Assembly: GCF_000426245.1 (NCBI RefSeq)
Contig: NZ_AUEZ01000056.1
Span: 1 to 59,619 of the forward strand
Direction of reading: 5' to 3'
Length of the DNA stretch: 59,619 nucleotides
Source of the DNA: Bradyrhizobium sp. Ai1a-2
Lineage (GTDB): Bacteria > Pseudomonadota > Alphaproteobacteria > Rhizobiales > Xanthobacteraceae
The position numbers and the translations under genes are program-made. Numbering within the stretch: the stretch's first letter is position 1; every line of letters starts with the position of its first letter. Of the stretch, positions 1 to 8,805 are shown in pieces. The notes under the pieces are model-generated. The model did not search any database. It was not told the DNA's origin and worked only from the letters and a program-made list of their open reading frames with translations.

Positions 1-325
1 GGGCTCGGTCACTACGAAGGACGCGGTTGGCGTGGCTTCCATCATCACGCAACCCTGTGCATCGCAGCTTACGGCTTTCTGATCGCCGAACGGGCGACGA
101 TTCCCCCCTCACGACCTCGTTCCGCCGCGCCGGTCCAGGTACCTCCCTTACCCGACAATTATCGACCCAGAGGCTCCGCCCGCGCGGCCTGAGCGCCACA
201 TCCCAAACTCGATCGCAACCATGCGCATGCGCCTGATCCAGGCGCTCATCAAAACCTTACCGCGATGTCCTTGTTGCGGCGGCGTCGCTGCATCAAAGGG
301 ACGAAGAAAACCCATGACGCAGTAA
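1..325 (+). pseudogene. 3' end of an IS701-like DDE transposase, frame-shifted
   Basis: The first 192 bases read in frame 1 as the C-terminal part of an IS701-type transposase (HYEGRGWRGFHHHATLCIAA), then hit a stop at 190-192. Reading continues in frame 2 from about base 182 as RPERHIPNSIATMRMRL and a Cys-rich tail (RCPCCG), ending at 323-325. Both halves together resemble the usual end of this family, so one base has been lost or gained near 170-182. The 5' part lies outside the window. Either a dead copy or a sequencing indel would explain this. Confidence 0.75.
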
Positions 326-344
326 GACTAACCCACCCTACGAA

Positions 345-1319
345 CTATCCCATCATCAGCGCCACGCGGCCGATCGCCTTGCGTTCCAGCAACAGGCGCA
401 TCGCCTTCGCTACATCCTCCAGCGGCAGACGATGCGAGATGTTCGGGCGCACCTTGCCGGCTTCTGCCCACTCGGTCAGCGCCTTGATGCGCACCGCGCC
501 CAGCGCCGGATTCCGCCGCACGGCCTCACCGGCACGGACGCCGAGCACGCTGGCGCCCTTAATCAGCAAGAGATTGGTGCGGGCAAGGCCAATGCCGCCG
601 GTGAAGCCGATGACGAGCAGCCGCGCGCCCCAGTTGATGCAGCGCATCGAGTTTTCGAACACCTCGCCGCCGACCGGATCGAACACGACGTCGGCGCCAT
701 TTCCGTTCGTGATGCGCTTCACCGCGTCACGGAACGGCTCGCGCGCGTAGAGCACGAGATGGTCCGCTCCCCTCGCCTTCGCGATCGCAAGCTTCTCCTC
801 GCTGGACGCAGCCGCGATCACGACGGCGCCGAGCAGCTTGCCGATCTCGACGGCAGCGAGGCCGACGCCGCCACCGGCGCCATGCACCAGCAGCACCTCG
901 CCGGGTCGAAGCTGACCGCGGTCGATCAGCGCATGATAGGCCGTGCCATGCGCGGCGAGGAAGGTCGCGCCTTCAGCGTAGTCGAAGGTCGACGGCAGCG
1001 GCGTGAGCTGCGACGGTGCGGCCACCGCCTCGTCGCTGAACGCGCCGTGGCGCATCTTCACGATGACCTTGTCACCGACCCTGACGTGACCTGCGTCATT
1101 CACCTCGACCACGTCGCCGGCGGCTTCCATGCCTGGCGTGAACGGCAATGGCGGCTTGAGCTGATACTCGCCCGCCACCATCAGCACGTCGGGAAAGTTG
1201 ATCCCCGCGGCGCGGATCGCGACACGCACCTCGCCTGCCTTCAATGGCGCGGACGAAAATGTTTCCAGCCGCAGGCGCTCGGGCGGGCCGAGATCGCGGC
1301 AGACGACGGCTTTCGGCAT
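345..1319 (-). CDS. Quinone oxidoreductase-like MDR protein (NADPH-dependent)
   Basis: 324 aa, the normal length for a zinc-free medium-chain dehydrogenase/reductase. It has the N-terminal GroES-like fold (GINFPDVLMVAGEYQ, about 39-53) and a dinucleotide-binding glycine motif GAGGGVG at 147-153. The Cys/His zinc ligands of true alcohol dehydrogenases are absent, which points to the quinone oxidoreductase branch that reduces enones or quinones with NADPH. Its start overlaps the stop of the upstream isomerase-like gene by one base (TGATG), so the two are probably one transcript. The exact substrate cannot be read from sequence. Confidence 0.85.
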   Translation of the reverse strand: MPKAVVCRDLGPPERLRLETFSSAPLKAGEVRVAIRAAGINFPDVLMVAGEYQLKPPLPFTPGMEAAGDVVEVNDAGHVRVGDKVIVKMRHGAFSDEAVAAPSQLTPLPSTFDYAEGATFLAAHGTAYHALIDRGQLRPGEVLLVHGAGGGVGLAAVEIGKLLGAVVIAAASSEEKLAIAKARGADHLVLYAREPFRDAVKRITNGNGADVVFDPVGGEVFENSMRCINWGARLLVIGFTGGIGLARTNLLLIKGASVLGVRAGEAVRRNPALGAVRIKALTEWAEAGKVRPNISHRLPLEDVAKAMRLLLERKAIGRVALMMG

Positions 1320-1930
1320 CAGGCTGCCCGCTCCTTCTTGCGCTCCAGCGCCTCGCGGATCAGCGGCAAGCGGTCGTTGCCGAAATACATGTCGGTCTTG
1401 TCGATGAAGATGGTCGGCGAGCCGAATCCACCGCGCGCCATCACTTCATCGGTGTTGGCCTTGAGCTGGTCCTTGATCGCCTGCTCACCGATACCGGCGA
1501 AGAATTTTGCCGGATCGACGCCGACCTTGTTGCAGATCCCGGTCAGCACCGCATCCTGCGAAATATCCTTGTCATCGCCCCAATAGGCCTCGAACACCGC
1601 GCGTGCGAACGGCACCATCCTGTCGTTGCCGAGCCAGATGCAGCCGCGCATCGCCTTGACGCTGTTCACGGGAAACACCGTCGGCGGCATCTTGATCGCA
1701 AGGCCTGCCGAGCGCGCCCAGTCGGAGAGGTCCTTCTTCATGTAGCGCGCCTTCAGCGGCACCGGCTTTTCGCGCGAGGAATAGACGCTCGGATTGACGG
1801 TGTTGAAGATGCCGCCGACCAGGATCGGCCGCCAGGAAATCTCGGCGCCGAACTCCTTCGCCAACGGCTGGATGTTGTGGAAGGCGAGATAAGTCCAGGG
1901 GCTGGAGCAGTCGAAGAAGAACTCGATCAT
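1319..1930 (-). CDS. 2-hydroxychromene-2-carboxylate isomerase-like protein (DsbA-fold, GSH-dependent)
   Basis: 203 aa. The N-terminus MIEFFFDCSSPWTYLAF is the family signature of thioredoxin/DsbA-fold GSH-dependent isomerases (HCCA isomerase, kappa GST). The Ser of the C-S-S-P stretch is where the catalytic/GSH-binding Ser sits in known members. The C-terminal GGFGSPTIFIDKTDMYFGNDRL is also typical. The ATG at 1930 was chosen over a longer frame because AAGGGA lies just upstream and the extension would run into the palindromic repeat at 1974-2056. It precedes the MDR gene with a one-base overlap. It could act in aromatic degradation, but no other naphthalene-type genes are near. Confidence 0.85.
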   Translation of the reverse strand: MIEFFFDCSSPWTYLAFHNIQPLAKEFGAEISWRPILVGGIFNTVNPSVYSSREKPVPLKARYMKKDLSDWARSAGLAIKMPPTVFPVNSVKAMRGCIWLGNDRMVPFARAVFEAYWGDDKDISQDAVLTGICNKVGVDPAKFFAGIGEQAIKDQLKANTDEVMARGGFGSPTIFIDKTDMYFGNDRLPLIREALERKKERAA

Positions 1931-1973
1931 GGTGGCGTTCCCTTGAATAGAGGCGTTTATTGTCGGCCACACT

Positions 1974-2056
1974 GTCATTGCGAGCGGAGCGAAGCAATCC
2001 ATCTCTCCGCGCGTGGAAGCATGGATTGCTTCGTCGCTCCGCTCCTCGCAATGACG
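1974..2056. repeat. Palindromic intergenic repeat, family A
   Basis: Imperfect inverted repeat beginning GTCATTGCGAG and ending CTCGCAATGACG, with inner arms GAAGCAATCCAT and ATGGATTGCTTC. Further copies lie at 19661-19781 and 58092-58173. It lies between the GST and isomerase genes, both on the minus strand. Confidence 0.85.
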
Positions 2057-2077
2057 GTAATGACGGTGATGAGGAGG

Positions 2078-2779
2078 CTACGGCCTCCCCAGCATCTCCT
2101 TGGCGCGCTGGCCGAACATGTTCTTGCGCGCCTCCTCGTCGAAGGCTTCCTTGACGAACTTGCCGATCGCGAGCCCGGCCTGCACCTGCGGCCGGGCGCG
2201 CACTTCGGCGTACCAGCGCTTGACGTTCGGGTAGTCGTCGAGCGTGAAGCCCTGCGCCTTGTGGGTCATGGTCCAGGGGAAGCAGGCGATGTCGGCGATC
2301 GAATAGTCGCCGGCGATATATGTCCCGGTCTTGCCGAGCTGGCGGTCCAGCACGCCGTAGAGCCGCGCCGCCTCGTCGCGGTAGCGCTCGATCGCATAGG
2401 GGATCTTTTCGGCGGCATAGAGCGCGAAATGGCCGTGCTGGCCGAGCATCGGCCCGAGCCCGCCCACCTGCCACATCACCCACTGGATGACTCCCAAGCG
2501 GCCGCGCATATCCGTGGGCAGGAAGCGGCCGGTCTTCTCCGCCAGGTAGATCAGGATCGCGCCAGTCTCGAACACCGAGAACGGCTTGCCGCCATCGGCG
2601 GGCGCATGGTCGACGATCGCCGGAATCCGGTTGTTCGGGCTGATCGCCAGGAATTCCGGGCGAAACTGCTCGCCGGCGCGGATATTGACCGGGATGACCT
2701 GATAGGGCAGCCCGAGTTCCTCCAGCATGATCGAGATCTTCCAGCCATTCGGCGTCGGCGCGTAGTGCAGGTCGATCAT
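2078..2779 (-). CDS. Glutathione S-transferase family protein (YfcG/YghU-like)
   Basis: 233 aa starting MIDLHYAPTPNGWKISIML. The thioredoxin-like N-domain carries the Pro-Asn-Gly-x-Lys stretch typical of the Nu-class (YfcG/YghU), and GAILIYLAEKTGRFLP is the GSH-binding helix-loop. The C-domain is all-helical with YSIADIACFPWT, the usual N-cap motif. Nu-class members often act as disulfide-bond reductases rather than conjugating enzymes. The ATG at 2779 fits family length; the open frame continues further upstream without resemblance to the family. It is divergent from the methionine synthase-like gene, with a 100-bp shared upstream region. Confidence 0.88.
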   Translation of the reverse strand: MIDLHYAPTPNGWKISIMLEELGLPYQVIPVNIRAGEQFRPEFLAISPNNRIPAIVDHAPADGGKPFSVFETGAILIYLAEKTGRFLPTDMRGRLGVIQWVMWQVGGLGPMLGQHGHFALYAAEKIPYAIERYRDEAARLYGVLDRQLGKTGTYIAGDYSIADIACFPWTMTHKAQGFTLDDYPNVKRWYAEVRARPQVQAGLAIGKFVKEAFDEEARKNMFGQRAKEMLGRP

Positions 2780-2879
2780 GGTTTCCCCAAAGGTCGCGTC
2801 ACAAAGACACTTGTTGTTCTGTACCTCGATCATAAGACATGGCAGACAGGCGCTCAATCCGAACCGAGGGAGGCCATCC

Positions 2880-3902
2880 ATGCTGTTTCCGACCACGATC
2901 GCAGGCTCCTTGCCGAAGCCGGAATGGCTGGCCGAACCCAACACGCTCTGGGCGCCCTGGAAGTCGCAAGGCGACGAGCTTGCGCGCGCCAAGCGCGACG
3001 CCACCCTGCTGGCGCTGAAGCTGCAGGAGGATGCCGGGATCGATCTCGTCACCGAGGGCGAGCAGGCGCGGCAGCACTTCGTCCACGGCTTCCTGGAGAG
3101 GGTCGAGGGCATCGATTTCGCCCACAAGGTCGAGATGGGCATCCGCAAGGACCGCTATAAAGCCATGGTGCCGCAGGTGGTGGCGCCGCTGCAGCTCAAG
3201 GGCCGCGTCCATGCCACCGAGGCCCGCGTCGCCCGCACCCACACCACGCGCAAACTCAAGTTCACCCTGCCCGGTCCGATGACCATCATCGACACCATCG
3301 CCGACCAATATTACGGCGACCGGATCAAGATGGCGTTTGCCTTTGCCGAACTGCTGAACGCGGAAGCCAAGGCGCTGCAAGCCGACGGCGTCGACGTGAT
3401 CCAGTTCGACGAGCCCGCCTTCAATGTCTACATGGACGAGGTCCGCGACTGGGGCATCAAGGCGCTGGAGCGCGCCGCAGAGGGGCTGACCTGCGAGACC
3501 GCCGTGCACATCTGCTACGGCTACGGCATCAAGGCCAATACCGACTGGAAGAAGACGCTAGGCGGCGAGTGGCGGCAATATGAGGAGACCTTTCCTGTGA
3601 TCGACAAGAGCACGATCCAGCAGGTCGCGATCGAATGCCGCAACTCGAAAGTGCCGATCGAGCTGCTCGCGCTGCTGCCGGGCAAGATCGTCCAGGCCGG
3701 CGTGATCGATGTCGTAAGCGACACGGTCGAGACCGCGGAAGACGTGGTCAGCGTGATCGAGGCGGTCGCGAAATTCGTGCCGAAGAGCAACATCATCGCC
3801 ACGACCAATTGCGGCATGGCGCCGATGCGGCGCGACATCGCGGAAGCCAAGTTGATGGCGCTCGGCGCCGGCGCCAGGCTGGCGCGGCAGCGGCTCGGCT
3901 GA
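2880..3902 (+). CDS. Short MetE-core methionine synthase, MesD-like
   Basis: 340 aa, equal to the C-terminal catalytic half of MetE. The zinc/thiolate ligands of MetE appear conserved: His210 and Cys212 (ETAVHICYGYG), Glu252 (AIECRNS) and Cys311 (TTNCGMAP). The folate-recruiting N-terminal half is absent, so the methyl donor is unlikely to be free methyl-tetrahydrofolate polyglutamate. The wording AGSLPKPEWLAEP and YGIKANTDWKKTLG resembles the MesD group of folate-independent synthases as I remember it. MesD is reported to need a partner, MesX (DUF1852), and no such gene is nearby. AGGGAGG at 2867-2873 is a good ribosome site for the ATG at 2880. Confidence 0.8.
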   Translation: MLFPTTIAGSLPKPEWLAEPNTLWAPWKSQGDELARAKRDATLLALKLQEDAGIDLVTEGEQARQHFVHGFLERVEGIDFAHKVEMGIRKDRYKAMVPQVVAPLQLKGRVHATEARVARTHTTRKLKFTLPGPMTIIDTIADQYYGDRIKMAFAFAELLNAEAKALQADGVDVIQFDEPAFNVYMDEVRDWGIKALERAAEGLTCETAVHICYGYGIKANTDWKKTLGGEWRQYEETFPVIDKSTIQQVAIECRNSKVPIELLALLPGKIVQAGVIDVVSDTVETAEDVVSVIEAVAKFVPKSNIIATTNCGMAPMRRDIAEAKLMALGAGARLARQRLG

Positions 3903-4141
3903 TGCCGGTTGCTTCGTTTCCCGCGTTGATGGCTGTTGCGCTGCTGGTCGCAACCTTGCCGGCGCAGGCCGGCGAGCGCGACCAGCTCAACGCCTGTCAG
4001 GCTTTGGTTGAACGAACAGCGCAACCGCAGAAGCCAGAGCCCGACACGCCGGAAATCGCGCGCTGCCGCCAGATCATCAAGGAATGGACGCTCCGGGATT
4101 CCCGCATGAGCGTCGATCAGCAGGGCCGGCCGTTGCGCTGA
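3902..4141 (+). CDS. Small secreted protein of unknown function
   Basis: 79 aa. Its ATG overlaps the stop of the methionine synthase gene by one base (TGATG), so it is probably translationally coupled to it. It opens with a clear signal peptide (MPVASFPALMAVALLVATLPAQAGE, cleavage likely after AQA). The mature part of about 55 residues has two Cys (NACQALVE and EIARCRQII), which could form a disulfide in the periplasm. I do not recognise the family. Confidence 0.7.
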   Translation: MPVASFPALMAVALLVATLPAQAGERDQLNACQALVERTAQPQKPEPDTPEIARCRQIIKEWTLRDSRMSVDQQGRPLR

Positions 4142-4143
4142 CG

Positions 4144-4761
4144 TCAAGGCGTTGCGCTTGGATGCAGCACGGGCCGATAACCGGCAGCGAACGCGCGAAC
4201 CGTCGAGGGCGGCGTCAGCAGCATTGCGGCATCGGCGTCGACGTCGCCGCGAGAATAGCCGTTGAACGACCAGCGCAGCGGCTTGCCGCTCACGATGAGA
4301 AAACTCTCCTCATCCGCCTGCACCATCGCTCCGTCCGGCAGGTTCGCGAGCGGCATCGGCAGCGGATGCAGCCGCTTCCTGCCGCGGTCGAGCCGCTCGC
4401 GGTGCAGCACGGCATCGATCTCGAACGCATGGAGGTTTTTCGCGCCATTGCCCTGCTCCCAGGCGGCGCGAAAGCGGTTGGCGTCGTCGCGACGGCAGAA
4501 GAAACACGGGCGATGGCCGGCAGCGAACGCCGTGGCTTCATCGAGAAAGAACAATTCGGTCCAGCTCCGGCCGCCCATCACTTTGCGGCGCCGGCCGCGG
4601 AATTCGCACACGCATGTCAGCCACGCCGGGCTCGACCAGCGCTTTTTCAGGAGCGTCCTGGTGGCGGGATCATGGATGATGCCGCGGTTGCCGGTGAACA
4701 GCCCGCGGTGCGGCGTGGCGACGATATCGCCGGTTGGCATGACGCGGTTCTGCAGCGGCAT
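4144..4761 (-). CDS. Conserved hypothetical protein with a CxxC motif
   Basis: 205 aa from the ATG at 4761 (MPLQNRVMPTGDIVATPHRG). The middle reads RRWSSPAWLTCVCEFRGR, then GRSWTELFFLDEATAFAAGH, then RPCFFCRRDDANRF, where the two Cys could bind a metal. I recall similar conserved proteins in rhizobia without a known function. No clear Shine-Dalgarno is seen at 4761 or at the next ATG (4740), so the start is uncertain; a longer frame would run into the palindromic repeat. It is convergent with the small secreted protein gene, with two bases between stops. Confidence 0.65.
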   Translation of the reverse strand: MPLQNRVMPTGDIVATPHRGLFTGNRGIIHDPATRTLLKKRWSSPAWLTCVCEFRGRRRKVMGGRSWTELFFLDEATAFAAGHRPCFFCRRDDANRFRAAWEQGNGAKNLHAFEIDAVLHRERLDRGRKRLHPLPMPLANLPDGAMVQADEESFLIVSGKPLRWSFNGYSRGDVDADAAMLLTPPSTVRAFAAGYRPVLHPSATP

Positions 4762-4797
4762 TGGAGCGTTCACGATAGACCGCAATGATTCCTGGCA

Positions 4798-4862
4798 GCG
4801 AATGGCGAGTAGCGAATGGCGAATAGTCCCTCTATTCGCCATTCCCCATTCGCTATTCGCCT
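4798..4862. repeat. Palindromic intergenic repeat, GCGAATGGC type
   Basis: Left arm 4798-4826 repeats GCGAATGGCGA-type words and is answered by CTATTCGCC and CATTCGCTATTCGCC in 4832-4862, giving a long hairpin around TCCCT. It lies between gpt and the hypothetical gene, both on the minus strand, and could slow transcription leaving gpt. Confidence 0.75.
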
Positions 4863-4866
4863 TCCA

Positions 4867-5388
4867 TCACGCCGCGCCGTCGCGGATCGGGGGTTGGAAC
4901 GAGAGCGCGGTGTCCCAGGGGAAGAAGATCCAGGTGTCCTGCGATACCTCGGTGATGAAGGTATCCACCAGCGGCCGGCCCTTCGGCTTGGCGTAGACGG
5001 TGGCGAAATGGGCGTCGGGCATCATCTCGCGCACCATCTTGCCGGTCTTGCCGGTGTCGACGAGGTCGTCGACGATCAGGAGCCCCTTGCCGGTGCCCCC
5101 GCCGAGCCTGGCGGTTGCTTCCGAAATGCTCTTGAGGACCTGAAGGTCACCCTGCTTGGTGTGGTCGTAGCTTGCGATGCAGACGGTGTCGATCACACGC
5201 ACGCCGAGTTCGCGCGCCACGATTGCCGCCGGCACCAGACCGCCGCGGGTGATCGCGATCACCGCATGGAATGGCCCGACCTCGTTGAGCCGCCAGGTCA
5301 GCGCCCGGCAGTCCCGGTGGAACTGGTCCCACGACACCGGGAAGGCCTTGCCTGCCCGCTCCTGCGCGCTGAGGGTCGAATCCGCCAT
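4867..5388 (-). CDS. gpt: Xanthine phosphoribosyltransferase
   Basis: 173 aa. It transfers phosphoribose from PRPP to xanthine or guanine in purine salvage. The PRPP-binding motif LLIVDDLVDTGKT and the upstream AVIAITRGGLVPA loop are typical of the type I phosphoribosyltransferase fold, and the C-terminal TWIFFPWDTALSFQPP is typical of Gpt. ATG at 5388 has GGAGAGAAAG directly upstream; the longer frame begins with TTG and was not used. The gene sits 42 bases after the CinA-like gene on the same strand and is probably cotranscribed with it. Confidence 0.92.
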   Translation of the reverse strand: MADSTLSAQERAGKAFPVSWDQFHRDCRALTWRLNEVGPFHAVIAITRGGLVPAAIVARELGVRVIDTVCIASYDHTKQGDLQVLKSISEATARLGGGTGKGLLIVDDLVDTGKTGKMVREMMPDAHFATVYAKPKGRPLVDTFITEVSQDTWIFFPWDTALSFQPPIRDGAA

Positions 5389-5430
5389 CTTTCTCTCCAA
5401 GAAGTCTTTCTACTGTCCTCCCGCGCCGCT

Positions 5431-6168
5431 TTAGCGGCTCGCCTGCAGGTTCGCCAGCATCTCCTTCACCGCGCCCATTGCGGCTGCGAGCTTGTTCGGA
5501 TCGCGGGAGCGGACGACCAGATTGGTGTTCGGACGCTGCTCTTCGTCCAGGAACGGATAGCTGCCGATGATGGTGTCGGGATGGGCATTGGCGATCTCCC
5601 TTAAGGGTCCGCCGATGTCGCCTTCCCTCGCATTGGCGCGAACCGAATCGGAAAGCATCCGCACGCCCGACTTCAGGCGCGGCGCGACGATGTCCATCAT
5701 CGCCTGCATGATGGTCGGTATGCCCGCCATCACGATGACGTTGCCGAGCTTGAAGCCCGGCGCGAGGATGGTCGCGCTCTGGATCAGTTCGGCCCCGTCG
5801 GGGATCCGCGCCATACGCAGCCGCGCCTCGTTGAGGTCCTGGTCGCTCCAGCGCTCGCGGAAGCGCGCCACCACTTCCGGATGGTGGTCGATGCCGACGC
5901 CGAACGCCCTTGCCACGCTGTCGGCGGTGATGTCGTCATGGGTCGGGCCGATGCCGCCGGTGGTGAAGACATAGCCATAACGATGGCGCAGCGCATTCAG
6001 GGCTGCGACGATGTCATCCTCGTCGTCGGCGACGACACGCACTTCCTTCAGGTCGATGCCGATATTGGTCAGATATTCGGCGATGAAGCCGATATTCTTG
6101 TCCTTGGTCCGGCCGGACAGGATCTCGTCGCCGATCACCAGAAGGCCCGCCGTGACGATCTCGCTCAT
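5431..6168 (-). CDS. CinA-like molybdopterin-binding domain protein
   Basis: 245 aa. It has the MoCF_biosynth/CinA N-domain motifs AGLLVIGDEILSGRTKD, FTTGGIGPTHDD and PGFKLGNVIVMAGIP. Full-length CinA has a second, C-terminal domain (NMN deamidase) of about 160 residues, which is missing here; one-domain forms are common in rhizobia. The role is probably nucleotide pyrophosphatase or housekeeping. ATG at 6168 follows AGGAAAGAG. It is upstream of gpt on the same strand. Confidence 0.85.
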   Translation of the reverse strand: MSEIVTAGLLVIGDEILSGRTKDKNIGFIAEYLTNIGIDLKEVRVVADDEDDIVAALNALRHRYGYVFTTGGIGPTHDDITADSVARAFGVGIDHHPEVVARFRERWSDQDLNEARLRMARIPDGAELIQSATILAPGFKLGNVIVMAGIPTIMQAMMDIVAPRLKSGVRMLSDSVRANAREGDIGGPLREIANAHPDTIIGSYPFLDEEQRPNTNLVVRSRDPNKLAAAMGAVKEMLANLQASR

Positions 6169-6394
6169 GGTCTCTTTCCTCACCCTTTTCCGCTCCGGCC
6201 CTGCCGACGCAGCGCCTTGAAGTCGCGGGTCTTTGCTGCCGAAATAAGCAGGCGGCAGCCGGTTTTTCGAGCAGCCCCTTGAGACACCCATACCAAATGT
6301 CGCCAGCCAATGCATATCCCGCTGGCCCGGCCCTTGCTACCATCCCGTCAAGTCATGCACTGTGGCGTATGGCGTGGGAGGACCTTCGGGATTT

Positions 6395-7816
6395 ATGGCA
6401 GTTGCGTTCGATGAGATGAACGGCCAGGGCGGCACCGAAATCCGCCAGGCCTACCAGGAGCTGTCCCGCTGGCTGACGGAGACGCCGCCGGATGCGCTTG
6501 AATATCGCCGCCAGGAGGCGGAGCTGCTGTTCCGCCGGATCGGCATCACCTTTGCGGTCTATGGCGATGCCGAAGCCCAGGAGCGGCTGATCCCCTTCGA
6601 CGTGATCCCCCGCATCCTGTCGGCCAGGGAATGGGCGCTGCTGGAAAAGGGGCTCAAGCAGCGCGTGCTTGCCCTCAACCTGTTCCTGCGCGACATCTAT
6701 CACGGCCGCGACATCCTGCGCGCCAACATCATCCCGGAAGACCTGATCTTCCAGAACCCGGTCTTCCGCCCGGAGATGAACGGCCAGGACGTGCCGCACG
6801 ACATCTACGTGCATATCGCCGGCATCGACATCATCCGGACCGATCCGGAAAATTTCATCGTGCTCGAGGACAATGCGCGCACGCCCTCGGGCGTGTCCTA
6901 CATGCTGGAAAACCGCGAGATCATGATGCGGCTGTTTCCGGACCTGTTCGCCCGCCACCGCGTCGCGCCTGTCGAACGTTACCCGGACGAGCTGTTGGCC
7001 GCGCTCCGCTCGGTCGCGCCGCGCGGTGCCGCGGCCGAGCCGACCGTCGCGCTGATGACGCCGGGCATCTACAATTCCGCCTATTACGAACACTCGTTCC
7101 TCGCCGACAAGCTCGGCATCGAGCTCGTCGAGGGGCGCGACCTCATCGTCAAGAACGATGAAGTGTTCATGCGCACGACCGAGGGGCTGAAGCGCGTCGA
7201 TGTGATCTACCGCCGCGTCGACGACGACTTCCTCGATCCCCTCACCTTCCGCCCGGACTCCGCACTCGGCGTGCCCGGGCTGATGTCGGCCTACGCCGCA
7301 GGCAATATCACGCTCGCCAACGCGGTCGGGACCGGGATCGCCGACGACAAGGCGATCTATTCCTACATGCCCGACATCGTGAAATTCTATCTCTCCGAAG
7401 AGCCGATCCTGAAGAACGTTCAGACTTGGCGCTGCCGCGACCCGCAGGATCTCGCGTATGTGCTCGACCATCTCGACGATCTCGTCGTCAAGGAAGTGCA
7501 CGGCTCCGGCGGCTACGGCATGCTGATCGGGCCGGCCGCGACGAAGGCGACCATCGAGGCGTTCCGCGACAAGCTCAAGCGCGAGCCCGAAGGCTTCATC
7601 GCCCAGCCGACACTGGCGCTATCGACCTGCCCGACCTGCACGGCCAAGGGGCTGGCGCCGCGCCATGTCGATTTGCGCCCCTTCGTGCTGACCGGCAGCG
7701 AACGCGTCACCATCGTGCCGGGCGGGCTGACGCGGGTGGCGCTGAAGGAAGGCTCGCTCGTGGTCAATTCCAGCCAGGGCGGCGGCACCAAGGACACCTG
7801 GATACTCGCCGACTAA
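6395..7816 (+). CDS. Circularly permuted type 2 ATP-grasp protein of the Anbu locus
   Basis: 473 aa from the ATG at 6395 (MAVAFDEMNGQGG); GTG at 6362 is an alternative. Motifs include IYVHIAGIDIIRTDPENFIVLEDNARTPSG split across the ATP-grasp core, VDVIYRRVDDDFLDPLTF, NAVGTGIADDKAIYSYMP and VVKEVHGSGGYGMLIGP. This family is predicted to ligate amino acids or peptides with ATP. It is the first of three tightly spaced genes (ATP-grasp, alpha-E, transglutaminase) that elsewhere travel with the Anbu peptidase. Here that peptidase lies at 18113. Confidence 0.9.
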   Translation: MAVAFDEMNGQGGTEIRQAYQELSRWLTETPPDALEYRRQEAELLFRRIGITFAVYGDAEAQERLIPFDVIPRILSAREWALLEKGLKQRVLALNLFLRDIYHGRDILRANIIPEDLIFQNPVFRPEMNGQDVPHDIYVHIAGIDIIRTDPENFIVLEDNARTPSGVSYMLENREIMMRLFPDLFARHRVAPVERYPDELLAALRSVAPRGAAAEPTVALMTPGIYNSAYYEHSFLADKLGIELVEGRDLIVKNDEVFMRTTEGLKRVDVIYRRVDDDFLDPLTFRPDSALGVPGLMSAYAAGNITLANAVGTGIADDKAIYSYMPDIVKFYLSEEPILKNVQTWRCRDPQDLAYVLDHLDDLVVKEVHGSGGYGMLIGPAATKATIEAFRDKLKREPEGFIAQPTLALSTCPTCTAKGLAPRHVDLRPFVLTGSERVTIVPGGLTRVALKEGSLVVNSSQGGGTKDTWILAD

Positions 7817-7830
7817 AGGTTATTGTTTGC

Positions 7831-8775
7831 ATGCTGTCGCGCACCGCCGAAAACCTGTACTGGCTCGCCCGCTATGTCGAGCGCGCGGAATATCTGGCGC
7901 GCACCATCGACGCCACCTTGCGCGTCACGGCACTGCCGGCGGCCTATATCGGCAAGACCAATGAATGGGACTCGGCGTTGATGACCGCCGGCGTCGGCCA
8001 GAGTTTTTACGACCACTATCAGGAAGCCAACGAGGCGAGCGTCGTCGAATATCTGTCGTTCGCATCAGACAATCCTTCCTCGATCAAGAACTGCATCGAG
8101 GCGGCCCGACTCAATGCGCGCTCGGTGCGCACCGCGCTGACCAGCGAGATGTGGGACACCATCAACGCGGCCTGGATCGAACTGCAGGCGGTCTGGTCGA
8201 AGGGCACCGCGAGCCGCGAAGACCTCGCGAAATTCCTGCGCTTCGTGCAGGAGACATCGCTGCGTTTCGACGGCTCCGCCTACCGGACCATGCTGCGCAA
8301 CGACGCCTATTGGTTCTCGCGGCTGGGCGTGCATCTGGAGCGCGCCGACAACACCGCGCGCATTCTCGACGTGAAGTACCACGTGCTGCTGCCGGAAGAA
8401 GAGCACGTCGGCGGTCCGCTCGACTATTACCAGTGGACCTCGATCCTGCGCTCGGTGTCGGCGCTGACGGCCTATCATTGGGTCTATCGCGAGACGCTCA
8501 AACCCTGGCTGATCGCCGATCTCCTGATCCTCAACGACACGCTGCCGCGGTCACTCGCAAGCTGCTACGGCAATCTGGTACGCAATCTCGACCAGATCGG
8601 CGTCGCCTATGGCCGCCAGGGCGCCGCCCAGCGCCACGCCCGCGGCATCCGCAACAGGCTTGAGCACAGCAATATGGATGATATCTTCCAGCATGGCGTG
8701 CACGAATTCATCCAGGAGTTCATCGCAGACAATTCGCGCCTGGGTGAGATCGTGACGAAGCAATATCTGATATAG
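7831..8775 (+). CDS. Alpha-E domain protein (DUF403) of the Anbu locus
   Basis: 314 aa beginning MLSRTAENLYWLARYVERAE, the family hallmark. The protein is almost all helical and carries RLGVHLERADNTARILDVKYH in the middle. Function is not established; it is a constant partner of the circularly permuted ATP-grasp and transglutaminase-like proteins and may modify or hold the peptide product. It starts 14 bases after the ATP-grasp stop, which indicates one operon. Confidence 0.9.
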   Translation: MLSRTAENLYWLARYVERAEYLARTIDATLRVTALPAAYIGKTNEWDSALMTAGVGQSFYDHYQEANEASVVEYLSFASDNPSSIKNCIEAARLNARSVRTALTSEMWDTINAAWIELQAVWSKGTASREDLAKFLRFVQETSLRFDGSAYRTMLRNDAYWFSRLGVHLERADNTARILDVKYHVLLPEEEHVGGPLDYYQWTSILRSVSALTAYHWVYRETLKPWLIADLLILNDTLPRSLASCYGNLVRNLDQIGVAYGRQGAAQRHARGIRNRLEHSNMDDIFQHGVHEFIQEFIADNSRLGEIVTKQYLI

Positions 8776-8805
8776 GGCTACTGCCCTCAAGTCAGGACCT
8801 AGGCC

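Noticed and set aside
2778..2879. SAM or cobalamin riboswitch before the methionine synthase-like gene
   Set aside because: The 100-bp gap shows no conserved riboswitch core and is shared with a divergent GST gene.
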